In this document: in pieces, positions 33,001 to 44,585 of the stretch
Position numbering within the stretch: position 1 is the stretch's first letter
How the letters are laid out: each line of letters opens with the position of its first letter
NCBI GenBank assembly: GCA_037039685.1
Contig: JAWNGF010000011.1
Coordinates: 1,116,001-1,180,000, forward strand
Source: Ceratobasidium sp. AG-K
Lineage: Eukaryota; Basidiomycota; Agaricomycetes; Cantharellales; Ceratobasidiaceae
DNA: 64,000 nucleotides
Reading direction: 5' to 3'
The notes under the pieces: model-generated
Database searches by the model: none
What the model saw: the letters and a program-made list of their open reading frames with translations, nothing else
What the model was told of the DNA's origin: nothing
Program-made: the position numbers and the translations under genes

Positions 33001-34573
33001 TCGTCGCCGGACTCAATGCCACGCTGTTGGTCACCTGAGGCCGATAGGACTGTTGTCGGGTAATCTGCTCTAATCGCCTAGGGCACGCCGAGCAATAACA
33101 CAACTGGTTCCTGCTACAAGTCGGCGAATAGCACTCGGTCAAAAGCGTGAAAACTCCCGACGGCAGCGCGGCCGCAGCCTCTTCCTCGAGGGCCCGAACA
33201 TTGACCGACCCCGAACCCGACCCCTGACCAGGACTGAGCAGCCCAGGTCGAACAGGTGCCCCCTCTCCGTCCTCCACACCGCCTTCCGTTTCCCACGACG
33301 TGACAGCTGGTCTCGGGCCGGAAAACTGGTAAATCTCGATGGGAGAGTCGCGCAGTCGGTGGTCATACGTCACATCGTGAAAGAATTTTTGAGCGTCGAG
33401 GGCGCGGCCGAGTAGTAGCGCAAGATTCCGGTCCGAGGTTTTGATAATGTGGGCAATAAGGTCAACGGCTTCTCGTCCGTCAAACGCGACAGGGTATGTG
33501 AGACCGTCCTTGGTTCGCTCGCCAAGAGGGATGCGTTGTCGGAATGCGTCAGCAACACGGGACAGAAGCGCAGGGTATACGAGTGGGCGACGACGTGAAG
33601 GTTGGGCTGGGCGTTGTGTAGGAACAGGAGGGCGTGCGGTGCTGGCCGAGGCAGACATGGAGCGCATCCGGTCTGTCGCTGGTATATTCCCGATCGAGCC
33701 CGTATAGGTATGGCCACGCCGGCCGATGGAACCGCCATTGGCTCCCACGCCCACTGGCACCGTACGCACACTCTCAATCGACCGGCGAGACGCGGATGGA
33801 TTGAGGCTGCCAGGAGGGGGATTGGAGATGGGTGGAGAGGGTGAAGTCGAAGAGGGGGGATAATACGATATTTGAGTATCGCCAGTCGTCGTTGCAGCCG
33901 GACTTGCCTGGGCCGCAAGAGTCGTATTGAGCTGCATAAGCTGGGGCCGCTGGACAGGGGCTGGTTGTTGGGGAGGGGAAGACTGGTTCGGCTGGTACAT
34001 GCTATGGCGCGGACTTGTCCATCTGTCTTGCGCTAGTTCACGCCCATTACGAAACTCCTCGTCGCGTCTGTCACGCTCGTCCCATGGGCCGGATATCGAA
34101 GGGTCTGGGGTCACCTCGACGGCTGGCAACACAAACGGACGTGCCGCTGGTGTTCTTTGGTAATGCGCCTGATATGCCTGTGCAGGAGTTAGCCCTTGTT
34201 GTGTCAGCCGCTCTATTGCTGGATCAGGCGCTTCGTCTGGAAGAGGTCGCGCTGGGATGATCCCAGGAGGATAGCCGCCGCCGCTGACCATGCTTCGGGG
34301 TCGTTGTGATGGCGTCTGTGGAGGAGGCCGGGGTCCGTACATAGGAGCTGGGGGCGGCGGGGCGTATTGACCATAGCCATACTGCGCTGGCGGAGGTTGG
34401 TGGGAATAGTAATGCTGGACAGGAGGAGGGTATGGTTGGTATTGGCTGTACTGGGCATACGGAGAGTAATGCGCATTCTCCTCGGGTGCACCGTAGCCCT
34501 GTTGTTGCGGCCTTGGGCCGGCATTCGGGCGCCCGAAGATGTCTTGGAACGCCGTCGCCCGACTGTTGGCCAT
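30004..34573 (-). CDS. Rho1 guanine nucleotide exchange factor, Rom-type (DEP-DH-PH-CNH)
   Basis: Activates Rho1-type GTPases in the cell-wall-integrity pathway by catalysing GDP/GTP exchange at the plasma membrane. The start MANSRATAFQDIFGRP was chosen over an upstream in-frame Met. Residues 1-330 are Pro/Gln/Tyr-rich and disordered. A DEP domain follows at about 33.33-33.59 kb (DGLTYPVAFDGREAVDLIAH). The DH domain spans about 32.2-32.83 kb (RQEAINEVIYTERDFVRDLE; LNGYLTKPTTRLARYPLLLE). A PH domain lies at about 31.5-32.1 kb (LVYKGPLKRRGG; LQIFLFDHALLMVK). The C-terminal citron-homology domain covers about 30.45-31.45 kb (YGRRIAYGTDVGIYFQ; IDVLEEYQLLVVLS) and ends in a His/Tyr-rich tail. Domain order matches yeast Rom1/Rom2 and fission yeast Rgf proteins. 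About ten introns. A RhoGAP at 62.5-64 kb would oppose this class of reaction, though a shared target is only a guess. Confidence 0.92.
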
Positions 34574-36079
34574 CCCGTAATGTCGAGGTCTGCAACGAAA
34601 CGGCGCTTCCACGTGATATGACTAAGCCACGTGACCAATAGCTTCCCAATCAGTCGTCATCGCGCTCTCTGGGCCCTTCCGCCGGCTTGCTCACCTTGGA
34701 TCCCTGGTGCTCCTCTCTCCGTCGTGGGGGAGTCTTACTCGGCTGACTGGCTCAGGCTAATAGCTAGACGACACCTATCCATCTACGTCACCATGTCTTC
34801 TCGACCAACGTGCATGTTTCTTTTGGCTCGTGATTCAGCCTCTAACCGCTTTTGTTCAAGAGTGCTTCGTATTGGTTCTGATCTGGAAAAAGTATAGCGC
34901 CGCCAACTCTGATCTACGCAGCGTCTTTGTATCTACCCTCTAGAGCATGTACACGGTCCAGGCTCTGAACTGATTCTGCCACTCCCTAGCTCTGTTGGGA
35001 TATTGTATCGAAGCCCAGTCGGTACAGCAACGACGACTGCGTCGCCCTTGGTCATAAGTGTACTGTATTGCGTATGCACAGCGTCATCTCAGTCCTGGCA
35101 CAAACGTTTACCCATTGGCTCGGAATGGAGCGGAATTTATCTGCGAGAATCACCTGAATACACTTTTGAGCTCTCGTTTTGTTTGGCCACCCCCCACGAT
35201 GTTTGATAGATCTGCGAATTCAGGATGGAGGGGACCGCAATTCTCGCATGTATAGGCGTGCAGGCGGTTTCGAGAGCTATGTAAAATCTATACATACCAA
35301 GATGCCGTCAAGCGACCCCAGCGACACTCATAATCATTGTCGTATGTCGAATCGCCTATGTGAGTACCGAATTACTTGAGCGAGCTCCCGCTTCGCGATC
35401 CAGGCTGCAGTCTTCACTGTCGTGTAACAACTGTAAGATCCCTACATAGTTGAGTAAGGCTTGCCCCAGCCCAAAGCCACAGCGGCCGCTAGCGGCAATC
35501 ACCGGCAGTAGATTACAGTAAAATTGTAGATACCCTCCAGAAATGAGACCTAGACAATATCATTTAGGGTACGGATCAAGCTAAACTCGTCCCTTCTGGG
35601 GTGGCACACGTCTCATTCCTTGTTCCATCGGCTTGTATGCGTATCAGGCTCTTGCTTGGGAGGTAGTTGTTGGCCTTCACCACCCCCCAGCCATTCTCGT
35701 AGTTCGAATAGGGTTGTTTCTTTGTAGTAGTCTTGTAGTAGAATTGACACGGAGGCGCTAAATGTCGTAACAGACATCAGTGACCGGTAATTATATCATC
35801 ACATCTGTGGAATCGATTCTCGTTTGCTCATAAAATGATATTGGTATTGATCAGACTGACAAATTCAATCAAACAAGCCAAAGCCTAAAGGTACCGGCCG
35901 TACCTCTCAGCATGCATGTATTGAAGTCAATGATTTAAACTCGTAAAATATCACCGTCGTGCTAGCACATATATATCCCAGATGATTCCAGGGGCAGGAT
36001 ATCCGGGGCCATCCACCACCCAACTCAAACATGATCTAGAGGAGGTAAGGCGTTCAGGACACGTTATCACTACGGGCCG
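34574..36079. other. Intergenic region
   Basis: About 1.5 kb upstream of the RhoGEF and downstream of the next kinase on the same strand. Short open stretches at 34631..35380 are unconvincing. I see no gene, repeat or RNA here. Confidence 0.5.
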
Positions 36080-38320
36080 TTACTCACATCTTCCTACATG
36101 ACGCTGCATATTGGACTTCGTGCTAAAGGATTGGTTGCACATATGGCACTGGTAAGCTGTGAAATTTCACTCTCAGTAATAACCTCATGAAAATGATATG
36201 TATGGCGTAATAGCTTACGTCTCTGTCCCACGTGGGAATTCATATGGTCCTGGATTCTAGATTAAGACACAACGCACATCAATCTAGTAAAAACGCAGAC
36301 TTACCGCAACTACACCCGGACGCCTCACACACTTTCCACGCACGTCGCCTTCAGTCTTCGATCTAGTCAGCGTGGCTCCATGAAAGGTTTTGTCAGGTTC
36401 AGAGGTTTTGTCGGGGTTCTCGTTATACGAGGTCACGTTGGGTTCATTAGATTGATGGATAATTGGGTGGATAGTATCTTGACAATGTAAAGCAACATTA
36501 AAGGGCTGCGATCGTTTCTGGAGTGCTTGGGCAACTTTCAGGTCATTGAACAATTCGATTGAGTGCAACTGCGGCTTGAGCCCACCAATATTTGGTGGTG
36601 CATCAAAGAGCTCGATTGCGAGTGTATTGTTGGACGTGTGCCACTGATACGTTAGCCCTCCGATCTCAAATCGTGCGATTGAATCATAGAGAGAGTCGAG
36701 TACCGAGTAGCTCTGGTGCTCATTGGCGGAAGTAACGGTCATGAGGATTGGATCCAGGGTGAAAATGGTGTACTCAATGAAAGTTTGTAGCCGTTGAATG
36801 GGCGCGATGAAATGGTCTGATATAAAAAATTGGTCATTACTATGATATGAGTAATTACGATGTGTACTCACAACATGGTGCAGTGATGCTATAACAGTAT
36901 GCAGGTGCGCAGGCCTGCCATAAGTCATTTTCATACCGATTAGAAGGATGTTTCAGTCTATTGAATATGGTATTTCTGATGTCACTTGCCTGAGGCCCCT
37001 GTGCAAAATCTGGTGTGCCACCAAGCGCTTGGGGTGGATAAGCGGAACCTTGGCGCCAATTCTCAATGGCCAGGGTTCGTAGACGGAGGCTGATAGCAGA
37101 GGAGGTGGCACGCTTCAATGGGTCTTGAACCCAGCACGAATTTAGTATACTCCACAGGTCATCACGTACACCGTGAGGCCTATGTGGTGGTTTGCACTCA
37201 AGTGCTACCGTTCTATAAACCTGGTGGTCAGTCGCCCCTTCGAAGGGCGGCCGGCCGGTTAGCGCCTCCTTAATCGTGGCCTCAGACACAGACGCAGTGT
37301 TTGTATTGAATGACACATACGAGGATAGTCTAAAGCCATGGATTAGCGAATGATGAACGAGCACGGTGTTTGCGGCCACGTACCATTCCAAGTGCATATA
37401 TATCTGCCTCCTTGCTTCTGCGCTGCTCGTCGTCATCGCGTAAGATCTCCGGCGCCTGTTGAATGCAGGTGTTAGAAGCAACTATTCGTCTTAAAGCCTA
37501 AAATATCACTATACCATCCACCGAAGTGAAAACCCCAGAGTACTTGTATGTGTGAACTTCAGTGTAAGATCCTTTAGTACTGCATTCCCGAAATCGGCAA
37601 TCATAGCAGTTCCGTCCCATGAAACCATTACGTTTGCCTGTTGAATGATGCATGAATAGTAGACGGGCAGAGGCTACACAATATCATGAAGAGCCTACAG
37701 CTTTTAGGTCACCGTGAACCTAGTTGACGGAATGTTGTCATTCACGAGCGCCGAAGCTAACCAGATCACCTACCATTTCCCTCCCATGGATATAGTGTAA
37801 CCCATCACAGACTTGCGTGCTCTAGGGGCTTCCTTTTCACATGTGTTTCCTAAATATTTTCATAAATCACTCACCAGGTCAATCCGGTTTGCATCTGGTT
37901 TGCGATTGATGTATGATATAAGGCTCCTGTTCTCCATCCACTGGGAAATCAAAGATATATGTCCTCGGAAAGAGGCGAGCCCCAACAATGGAAGAACATT
38001 CCGATGCTCCATTTTCGACCAGTGGTATAGCTCTCTAGCAGCACGCTGGTCCAAGCCACGAATATCAGTTCCTTGCCCCATCACTGCTACGTTAGACCAA
38101 CCTTGAGCGCCTTGGCCTTATCGCCTACCACATCTGTTTTCGGGCTCTCGTAAACTCGCAAGCATTTAATAGCTACCTTTCCGCCGCCCCACAAGGTCCC
38201 CTGATACAGGTCGCTCCAGCCTCCTCCCACGCAAGGGTCGTTATTAGAGGCAGCCTGGTCAATCCACGACGTCAAATCCTTGCACCCATGCCGCACTAAG
38301 CTCCCGAAAATACTAGGCAA
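36080..38320 (-). CDS. Non-RD protein kinase with novel post-kinase domain and C-terminal zinc finger
   Basis: Kinase features in order: glycine loop VGGGWSDLYQG, lysine in VAIKCLRVY, N-lobe RAARELYHWSKMEHRNVLPL, hinge ISQWMENRSLISYI, catalytic HGDLK, ADFGN, and C-lobe NSCWVQDPLKRATSSAISLR. The kinase is followed by a domain (about 36480..36826; FIAPIQRL, FEIGGLTYQWHT, LHSIELFND) shared only with the neighbouring kinase. The frame then splices through a 31-nt exon (36219..36249; DHMNSHVGQR) into a final exon with a C2HC finger (QCHMCNQSFSTKS, then MQRHVGRCE) and a stop at 36080. The preceding half-finger has its histidines but only one cysteine upstream. Exon length and phases match the zinc-finger genes at 51-55 kb. 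The first coding exon is uncertain: a splice acceptor sits at 38320, so the true start lies upstream, perhaps near 38430. Probably an active kinase with a DNA- or protein-binding tail; function unknown. Confidence 0.72.
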
Positions 38321-38826
38321 CTACACATTATCGTTCGCCAGTCGAATTTGCCCTCAGCGTGATCACTACTAGGCTCAAAAATGCTAGTGACCAACCAGAC
38401 TGCTCTGTATCATGTCCCCATCACCGTACAATAGCCGATCCGTAGGGTGATTTTGTTGATCGTATGACATCTAAGTTACGGGAATTGGTTCCGACCTCAG
38501 CTTCAGTTTCAGTCTTTCAACCCGTGTAGATATGAGTGGGTGTGGGTGTGATCGGAAAGCGCGCACTTGTGGCTCATCCATGACACGTTACCGTTACGCG
38601 CCCATCACTCCAACTTACGCGTGATTGGGTGCTCACAAGTCTGGAAGGGCGACTCATGGCCTACATATCCATTAGATACAAGGTAAATATGTCAACTGCA
38701 AAATCTCGTCTCCCCATCCTAAGGTATGGCATGGCACGACTAGTTAGCTTGTGATCCTGAGATAACTCTAACACAGAAGATAATACACGGCATCAAACAA
38801 TCGCAAGGTACATACACGTCTATCAA
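38321..38826. other. Intergenic region with probable first exon of the 36-38 kb kinase
   Basis: About 500 nt. The upstream part of the preceding kinase gene must lie here. A minus-strand ATG near 38424 reads MIQSSL and could splice in phase to the acceptor at 38320, but its donor (gttgg) is weak. The rest shows nothing. Confidence 0.35.
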
Positions 38827-40968
38827 TTATACCATTCCAGCTCTCCCATAGACGTAATCCAGAAGACAGTATGCACCGATCATAATCACAATCCAACAAA
38901 GTATGTTTAAAGTGGTTCGTTTCCTAATAATCATCTTGCAAAATCGTGATTGTCCTTTAGATCGCTTGGTCCAGCCCTTAACATCCTTTGGGTCATCGAA
39001 TAGCTCAACTGAGCGTAACCGTGGCCCAGGTCTGAGGGCATTCCCGTTTCCCTCCAGAAGTTTGAAGGCGAGCGTTTTGTGTTGGGTGTTCCATTGGTAT
39101 GTCAACGGGCCTATTTCAAATTGGACAACTGGATCGGAAGAATAGTCAAGAATGATGAGGTGGTGCCGGTGCGTCAAGTCCTCGTCGACGCGAGATATTG
39201 TCCCTCGACTTGGGCTCAATGCAAACATAGCACCTTCGAAGAAGTTATAACGGTGGTTGACTGGTGCGATGAAGTAATCTACCTCAGAGCCGTATAAGTG
39301 GTCATTTTAATGAATGTAGAGACAAATGCTCACGGCACGTGCCCAAGTGCAACGAGACATTCTCAAAGTACATGCTCGTATCGCCCAGTAAATATCGCCT
39401 CCACTGGAAAATCCGTCCAATATGCAATGTAAGTGAGTATACTACATCAAAGTCTCACAACTTACCTTCAAGTCGCAAGTCTGGTTCACGTTGTGTTCGG
39501 GCACGCCTTTGCCAGACGCAGGTGCTTGACGCGGCTCCGTTAGTAGCGAACCGTGATGATTGGGAACCAGCCCTCTCAACCGATTGTTGACGATCATGAT
39601 TCCGGGCCGTTGATCTGGATCCCAAGTCCAGCAGATATTCATTATGCTCCACAACTCATCGCATACTAGTTTGATATCTGGACGAGGCGGAGCTTTATTC
39701 TCGTATGCAACCATTCCATATACTCGACCCTCGGTGTATCCAAAATACGGTACTTGGCCGGTTAGCATTTCCTACACACGTAAGCGTACGGTTCGTCAAT
39801 GGTATCCTTGAGCTGCGTAGATGATCCTACGCACAAGTATAGTCTGCAATCATAGACGAATTGAGATTTGGAAGAAGAAGGTATATGTCTGCCCACCATT
39901 CCGCATGCCCACACATCTGACGCCTTGCTCATTTGCGGTGCACCATCTGCACGCAAAAGCTCAGGTGACTATTAGGGAAGAGTGGTTAATTAGACGTTTT
40001 TTTGAGAACGTCCATGATCTCGTACCGCCCATCGGTGGGAAAGGCCCCGTTTGCTCCCACATGTGTATTGTAGTGGGGGGCTTTTTGAAAGCGATTTGAT
40101 GTTTCCAAAATCTGTTATCATAGCGGTACCGTCGGGTGAAACCACTATGTTTGCCTGATAGAATATAATTATTCATTACAGCAATATCGAAATTATGTCA
40201 AAACGTACCGACTTCATATCACCATGCGCCTACGAAAAGTAGTTTTGGTTACTCGCACATACACATATACTGTCCAATCATTTAATTCACCATTTCATTT
40301 CCATGCAAATAGCGTAGCCCTTCGCAGATGTCTATACACTTAAGGCAAGTCGTTGGGGGATTGGTTGGCAAATTATATGGCTAGAACTTACAAGTTCAAT
40401 ACGGTTTACACCTGGGTTACGTTCCAAGTACGACCTGAGGTCACCATTTTCCATCCATTCAGATACCATTGATATACGCTCCCGAAAGACCGTAAGTCCC
40501 ATTAACGGCAATATATTACGATGCTTCAGCTTCACCCAGTAGTATATTTCTCGGGCTGCTTGCTTTTCCAACCATAACCAAGGCATCAGTTTCTCGACTG
40601 GTGAACCATCTTTCCGTTGAACCAACCTTATTTAGCGCCAGAGTGCCGTTCTCAATCGTCGATTCGGGTTCGTACAATCTCAAGCATTTGATGGCTATCC
40701 TCGTGCCATCGTACAGCGCCCCTCGATGTACATCACAGAACCCGCCTCCTGCGCACGGGAACTTGCTAATGGTGGTGGGGTTGATCAAAGATCTTACATC
40801 TAAGCACCCATGCTCGACCAGTCCGCGAATAAGGTCCTCGATCGACTATTGGCGATGTTGCCGAGGTTGCAACTCGTTTAGCCCTGGCACAAGGTCTTGA
40901 GAGTAATCAACACTTGCCGTAGCAGCACTAATGAAGTCATCGGCGCTCGAGAACGAGCTCTGGGGCAT
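38827..40968 (-). CDS. Non-RD protein kinase with novel post-kinase domain and C-terminal membrane segment
   Basis: Paralog of the 36-38 kb kinase, same strand. The proposed start (MPQSSFSSADDF, ATG ending at 40968) is followed by an intron and IEDLIRGLVEHGCLDVRSL. Kinase motifs are CAGGGFCDVHRG, IAIKCLRLY, KLKHRNILPLMGL, VSEWMENGDLRSYL, HGDMKS...ANIVVSPDGTAM, ITDFGN, and a C-lobe ending CWTWDPDQRPGIMI. The catalytic loop is HGD, not HRD. The post-kinase domain (about 38930..39275) carries YFIAPVNH, FEIGPLTYQWNT and LRSVELFDDP, aligning with its neighbour. Instead of zinc fingers it ends with a basic stretch (KMIIRKRTTL) and a hydrophobic segment (NILCWIVIMIGAYCLLDYVY), so it is probably tail-anchored with the kinase in the cytosol. 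The divergent C-termini suggest exon swapping after duplication. First-exon boundaries are approximate. Confidence 0.75.
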
Positions 40969-42091
40969 CGTTGACTTGCAGTCCAGTTCTGGCCGGATTG
41001 CAAGATTCCTTTCTCGTTTTTTCCCTCCAATTAGTATCATGCAATACTGGCTCGTTAGGGGTCGATCCTGTTAAACAGGTACCGTACATGCCACGAGCAA
41101 CCGGAGAAACGAGCACCTGGTCGCGGAAAGGATTACGTTTCTCGTAGCGCCCGTGAATAACATAACTTCGCATTCGCTCGGTATTATGGCGGTCGCCACC
41201 GCCAATCCTTGCACTCTGTCTGTATGCTGACAAAGCCTGACTTATCCGGTACCCTTGCGCTTTACCAAAAGCTTATTGTAGGTGGGAGCCACAGACTCCC
41301 ACCTATAGTAAGTAACACACTCTGTATGAAAAAGATAGTGGTACATTTGAATATAAACTCGACGAATTATATAAATTTATACAGGCATCCACCATGTGAC
41401 AACTCACTAATGTACCCAACAAGGGAAAATGTCGTTTACATAATGAATCCCGGCGCCTAAACTTGTTTGACCATGCTTGTATACCATCCCCACCACGTCC
41501 AAACCCCGAGAGACATGGGTTGCGTTAACGTCGACGCAGTTCGAAGCTCACTGCACCCAAGTATGCCGACATTGTGGTCGAAGCCGTAACCACCCTACAA
41601 GCTGCCGTGCCACCCGAGTAGGTTCGGAGAGAATAAAACCGACTCCTTCCAGCAAGGTAGATTCGTGGTAAACCAGAAATGTTGTGTTCAGTTAAAGTGG
41701 CTACATAAGCAAATTCAATGCAACATGTGTTACTCTTTTAGGTAACGGTCTGTCCCCCTGCGTCGGGGACTGCTGGGACAAGGGACATGTGAAATTCGAA
41801 CGTCGCGTCGGCGAGCACCGGGACTGGGACCGACGTTCTTTCTTGTTGGGTACAGTATTATATAACGACTCCAACTCACTTGAGCTCCTACACTTGGATG
41901 TGAGGTATGAGGCTGTGGGTTGTGGATCACTATTATTTTTGTGCGGTTTCATATAGCCCTATTTCTCCCTTATACAAAAAAATCAATACATTTGTCGACT
42001 TTTGAGCTCTTACGGGCCATCTCAAATCTGAGGGGTCACCACGTGCAAGATTTAGTTCGGGATAATGTACACTGTATATCTAACAAGACTC
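40969..42091. other. Intergenic region
   Basis: About 1.1 kb between the kinase start and the stop of the first DUF1479 gene. It contains the perfect inverted repeat at 41279..41305. Short open stretches here have no protein character. Confidence 0.5.
41279..41305. repeat. Perfect inverted repeat / hairpin
   Basis: A 10-bp stem (TAGGTGGGAG and its exact complement) flanks a 7-nt loop (ccacaga). The element lies in non-coding DNA upstream of a kinase gene. It could be an excision footprint or tip of a small transposon, a dyad protein-binding site, or an RNA hairpin. No longer flanking repeat was seen. Confidence 0.6.
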
Positions 42092-43931
42092 TCAATACCC
42101 AAGCACTTCATTTGCAAACTTTACAACCTTCCTCTCACCCGCACCCATTCCTTCCCTCTCTTCTAACGCAGTGAGTCCCATCGCGCGCTTTCCCAAGACA
42201 CCCTTGGCATCCCCAACCCGTCCCCTGTTAGGTCCCACAAACTCTGACTCGCCAGTTCCTCCGGGGAAATCAGGCGCAGGATACCCAGTGATGAGCGTTT
42301 GCCGCTGGAGGGCTAGGTACTCGGCGTTTTTAGCGGTCAGGGGCGCAGCGGGGATGTAAAATACTGAAGAGTCAGTGGTCCCGCGATGAGTTGACTCGAC
42401 CGCGTGGATTCCGTCTACCCGTCCAACATTCGGTCAGTACCACAATAAATAAATTTGAGTAGGACAAACTTACCGCAGTGCCAGAACACCATATCTCCCG
42501 GTTTGACAGACTTCATACTAACCATCCCGCCTTGATCGAGCATCAGATGTGGATGAGTCAGCGCGTTGAGCTCTTGCCCCGATCCAGGCACCGCGCCTGG
42601 GAAGTCTGTAGCTTCGAGGTCCATCGTCCAGTTTTGCGGCTTGAGCTGATCAAGCGAAGGGGAAGACGTAGAAATCGGGGTAAGAGGTCTGAAAAATGGA
42701 CGCATGATGACATATGCCACCGACTCGCGCAGGAGCGGGTAGGTGCGAAGTGTACCCTCATTCGGACCCGTTGAAGACAGCGCAAGCCAGCCTTGGAATC
42801 CACGGAATGCACTGCACTGTAATAGGTTCAGACATCGGGAGCGGTCATGGGGGGTGTGGACGTACCTGGTTCGGAGCGTGATATAAATCCGAGTTGGCTC
42901 CCAACCTCGGGCTGATGTTGAACGGATCGTGCTTGCGCCAGTTGCCTGAAATAATATCGGAATAGCATTTACGGTAGCCTTCATCTTCCCAGCTAGCAGT
43001 GCTTGTTTAGTTTGACCGAATCTTCATTCTATTACTAAGCAAAACTTACCGTTCCAGTCCTCCTCCATCAATATGCGCTAACACCATTGTAAGAATAAAT
43101 GCTTAATTGAAGGGAGCTGACTTACGTCCGAGGGCAAATTTGGCGTCACCGGGTAAGCGAATCCTCAACCTGTCGGCGTACGAAATTGGGGTCGAGAGGG
43201 ATATTTCGTCCTCAGGCCCGGCAGTAAACAAGGACAACAAAGCCTGCGAGGTCTTGAGCAAGTTTGGATGAGACCGGGCTAGAACTTGGGGCCGTGACCT
43301 AGTGTGGGAAAGACGCTGAGTAAAGGATCGGGTATTACGGCGCGCGCATACATACCAATAGAGTTCAAAGACTTGCTTGTTATCCGCCGGGAATCCTATG
43401 AGCCGAGGTTAGCCGCATTATAAATTCACCGATACCACGGACGGACTCACCTTTGACTTGAGGATTCTCCTTTACATAGTCCAATACCATCTTCTTCCAC
43501 TCGAGTGCCTCGACGTCGTCTACTACGTCTCGTATAACCACTGACCCTCGTTTTCGCACTTCGTCCTTCCATCCGTTACCACCTCGCTCGAGTTCAGCAA
43601 AGCCGACCTCGGGGATGATGTCCGTTCCTTTCTCTTGCAGCTCCGCCACACCCTCTCTCAGAGCACCGAGGAGGTCGACCCAGCTGGCTGTGAGGCGCTC
43701 CCGTTCTTCAGTCGTGGAGAGCAGCTGCTGCTTGAGTTGTGCAAAGCGGGGTGGGAGAGGTGCAGCTGCGGCGCCTGAGAGTGACGGAAAGATAGCTGAG
43801 ATGTCGCCCTCCTGCTTTTGGCGTCGGGAGGAACTCGAATGCGCCGCCTGCACCTCGGTGGCGAGGCCACGACGAGCGAGCCGGAGGCAGTTGGAGAGGG
43901 TGGAACGTGAGGTGTTAGCAAAACGCAACAT
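42092..43931 (-). CDS. DUF1479 family protein, copy A
   Basis: Belongs to the DUF1479 family, predicted Fe(II)/2-oxoglutarate oxygenase-like proteins of unknown substrate. The start (MLRFANTSRST, ATG ending at 43931) gives a basic, Ser/Arg-rich presequence ending LARRGLATEVQ, typical of mitochondrial import. Then come RFAQLKQQLL, the family core GSVVIRDVVDD, a probable metal HxD (HIDGGGLERW), GNWRKHDPFNISPRLG, SAFRGFQGWLALSSTG and VKPGDMVFWHC; a later histidine (DGIHAVESTHRG) could complete the facial triad. It ends FANEVLGY at 42092 after short introns. The gene is a close tandem duplicate of copy B (45921..47763). The segment at 42480..42780 is nearly identical to 46310..46620. Its upstream flank carries a decayed Nup85 piece, showing that the duplication covered more than one gene. 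No inactivating change is seen. Confidence 0.87.
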
Positions 43932-44340
43932 GGTCAATACGGATTCGATGAGGATGACAACACAAATGGCCGCTGAGCGAACGAGAGGTGAGAGCTAAGA
44001 TGACGTCGAGTTCAAGTCAGTTATAACCCGAGCCTTGGAAGATAATCCGAAGTGGATCCGGGTAATCGAAGCAAATTAATATACCCGGTGTGATCGAAGC
44101 TCGAATTGGCCGGTCGGCGCTTGAATTTGCCGGTATACGCGGTCACATAAATATACCAAACATACGTTCGTGGTCAATGAGGAACACTCTGTACGTATGT
44201 ATTACTGAGACGCTGGCGGTATGAACTTGCGATTCGCATGTTCTCTGTGCTAATTATAAGAAAGCCTAACTCATGTACATCGCTCCATGGGTCTTACCAA
44301 AGACCAAGCCTGGGTGACCTGCGACCACACCAAGGATGTG

Positions 44341-44585
44341 GGCCACCTTTCCTTCCTAGACGGGAGCTTGTGAGTGATCTGTTCAATTTCCGAGTCCGCT
44401 TTCATTCTAACCGCCTTATGAACAATAGAGAAGCTCGTGGACGTCGCCGGTCGTGTCCCACAGTTCTCCGGTTCACCCTATTGGCGGCGTTGTCTCAGCG
44501 TATAGCAAACGCACTTGGCGACCGACGTACCATTGAGTAAACTCGTCGCATTGAGCAGTACCATTGCTTGTTGCTCCTTTAGTAC
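44341..44585 (-). pseudogene. Decayed 3' fragment of Nup85
   Basis: Minus-strand sequence here aligns with the C-terminal part of the intact Nup85 gene at about 48280..48530. The relic reads AMVLLNATSLLNGTSV where Nup85 has AVVLLDAANLLDGKSV, then TTGDVHELLY where Nup85 has TTDDAYELLRY. Below that, a block near 44346..44376 still resembles the Nup85 sequence coding for LQVLARITMRGK. Frames are broken and an in-frame stop follows HELLYCS. It lies about 410 nt upstream of DUF1479 copy A; intact Nup85 ends about 430 nt upstream of copy B. The fragment is therefore the leftover of a duplicated DUF1479-Nup85 block. It is not expected to encode a working protein. Confidence 0.75.
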
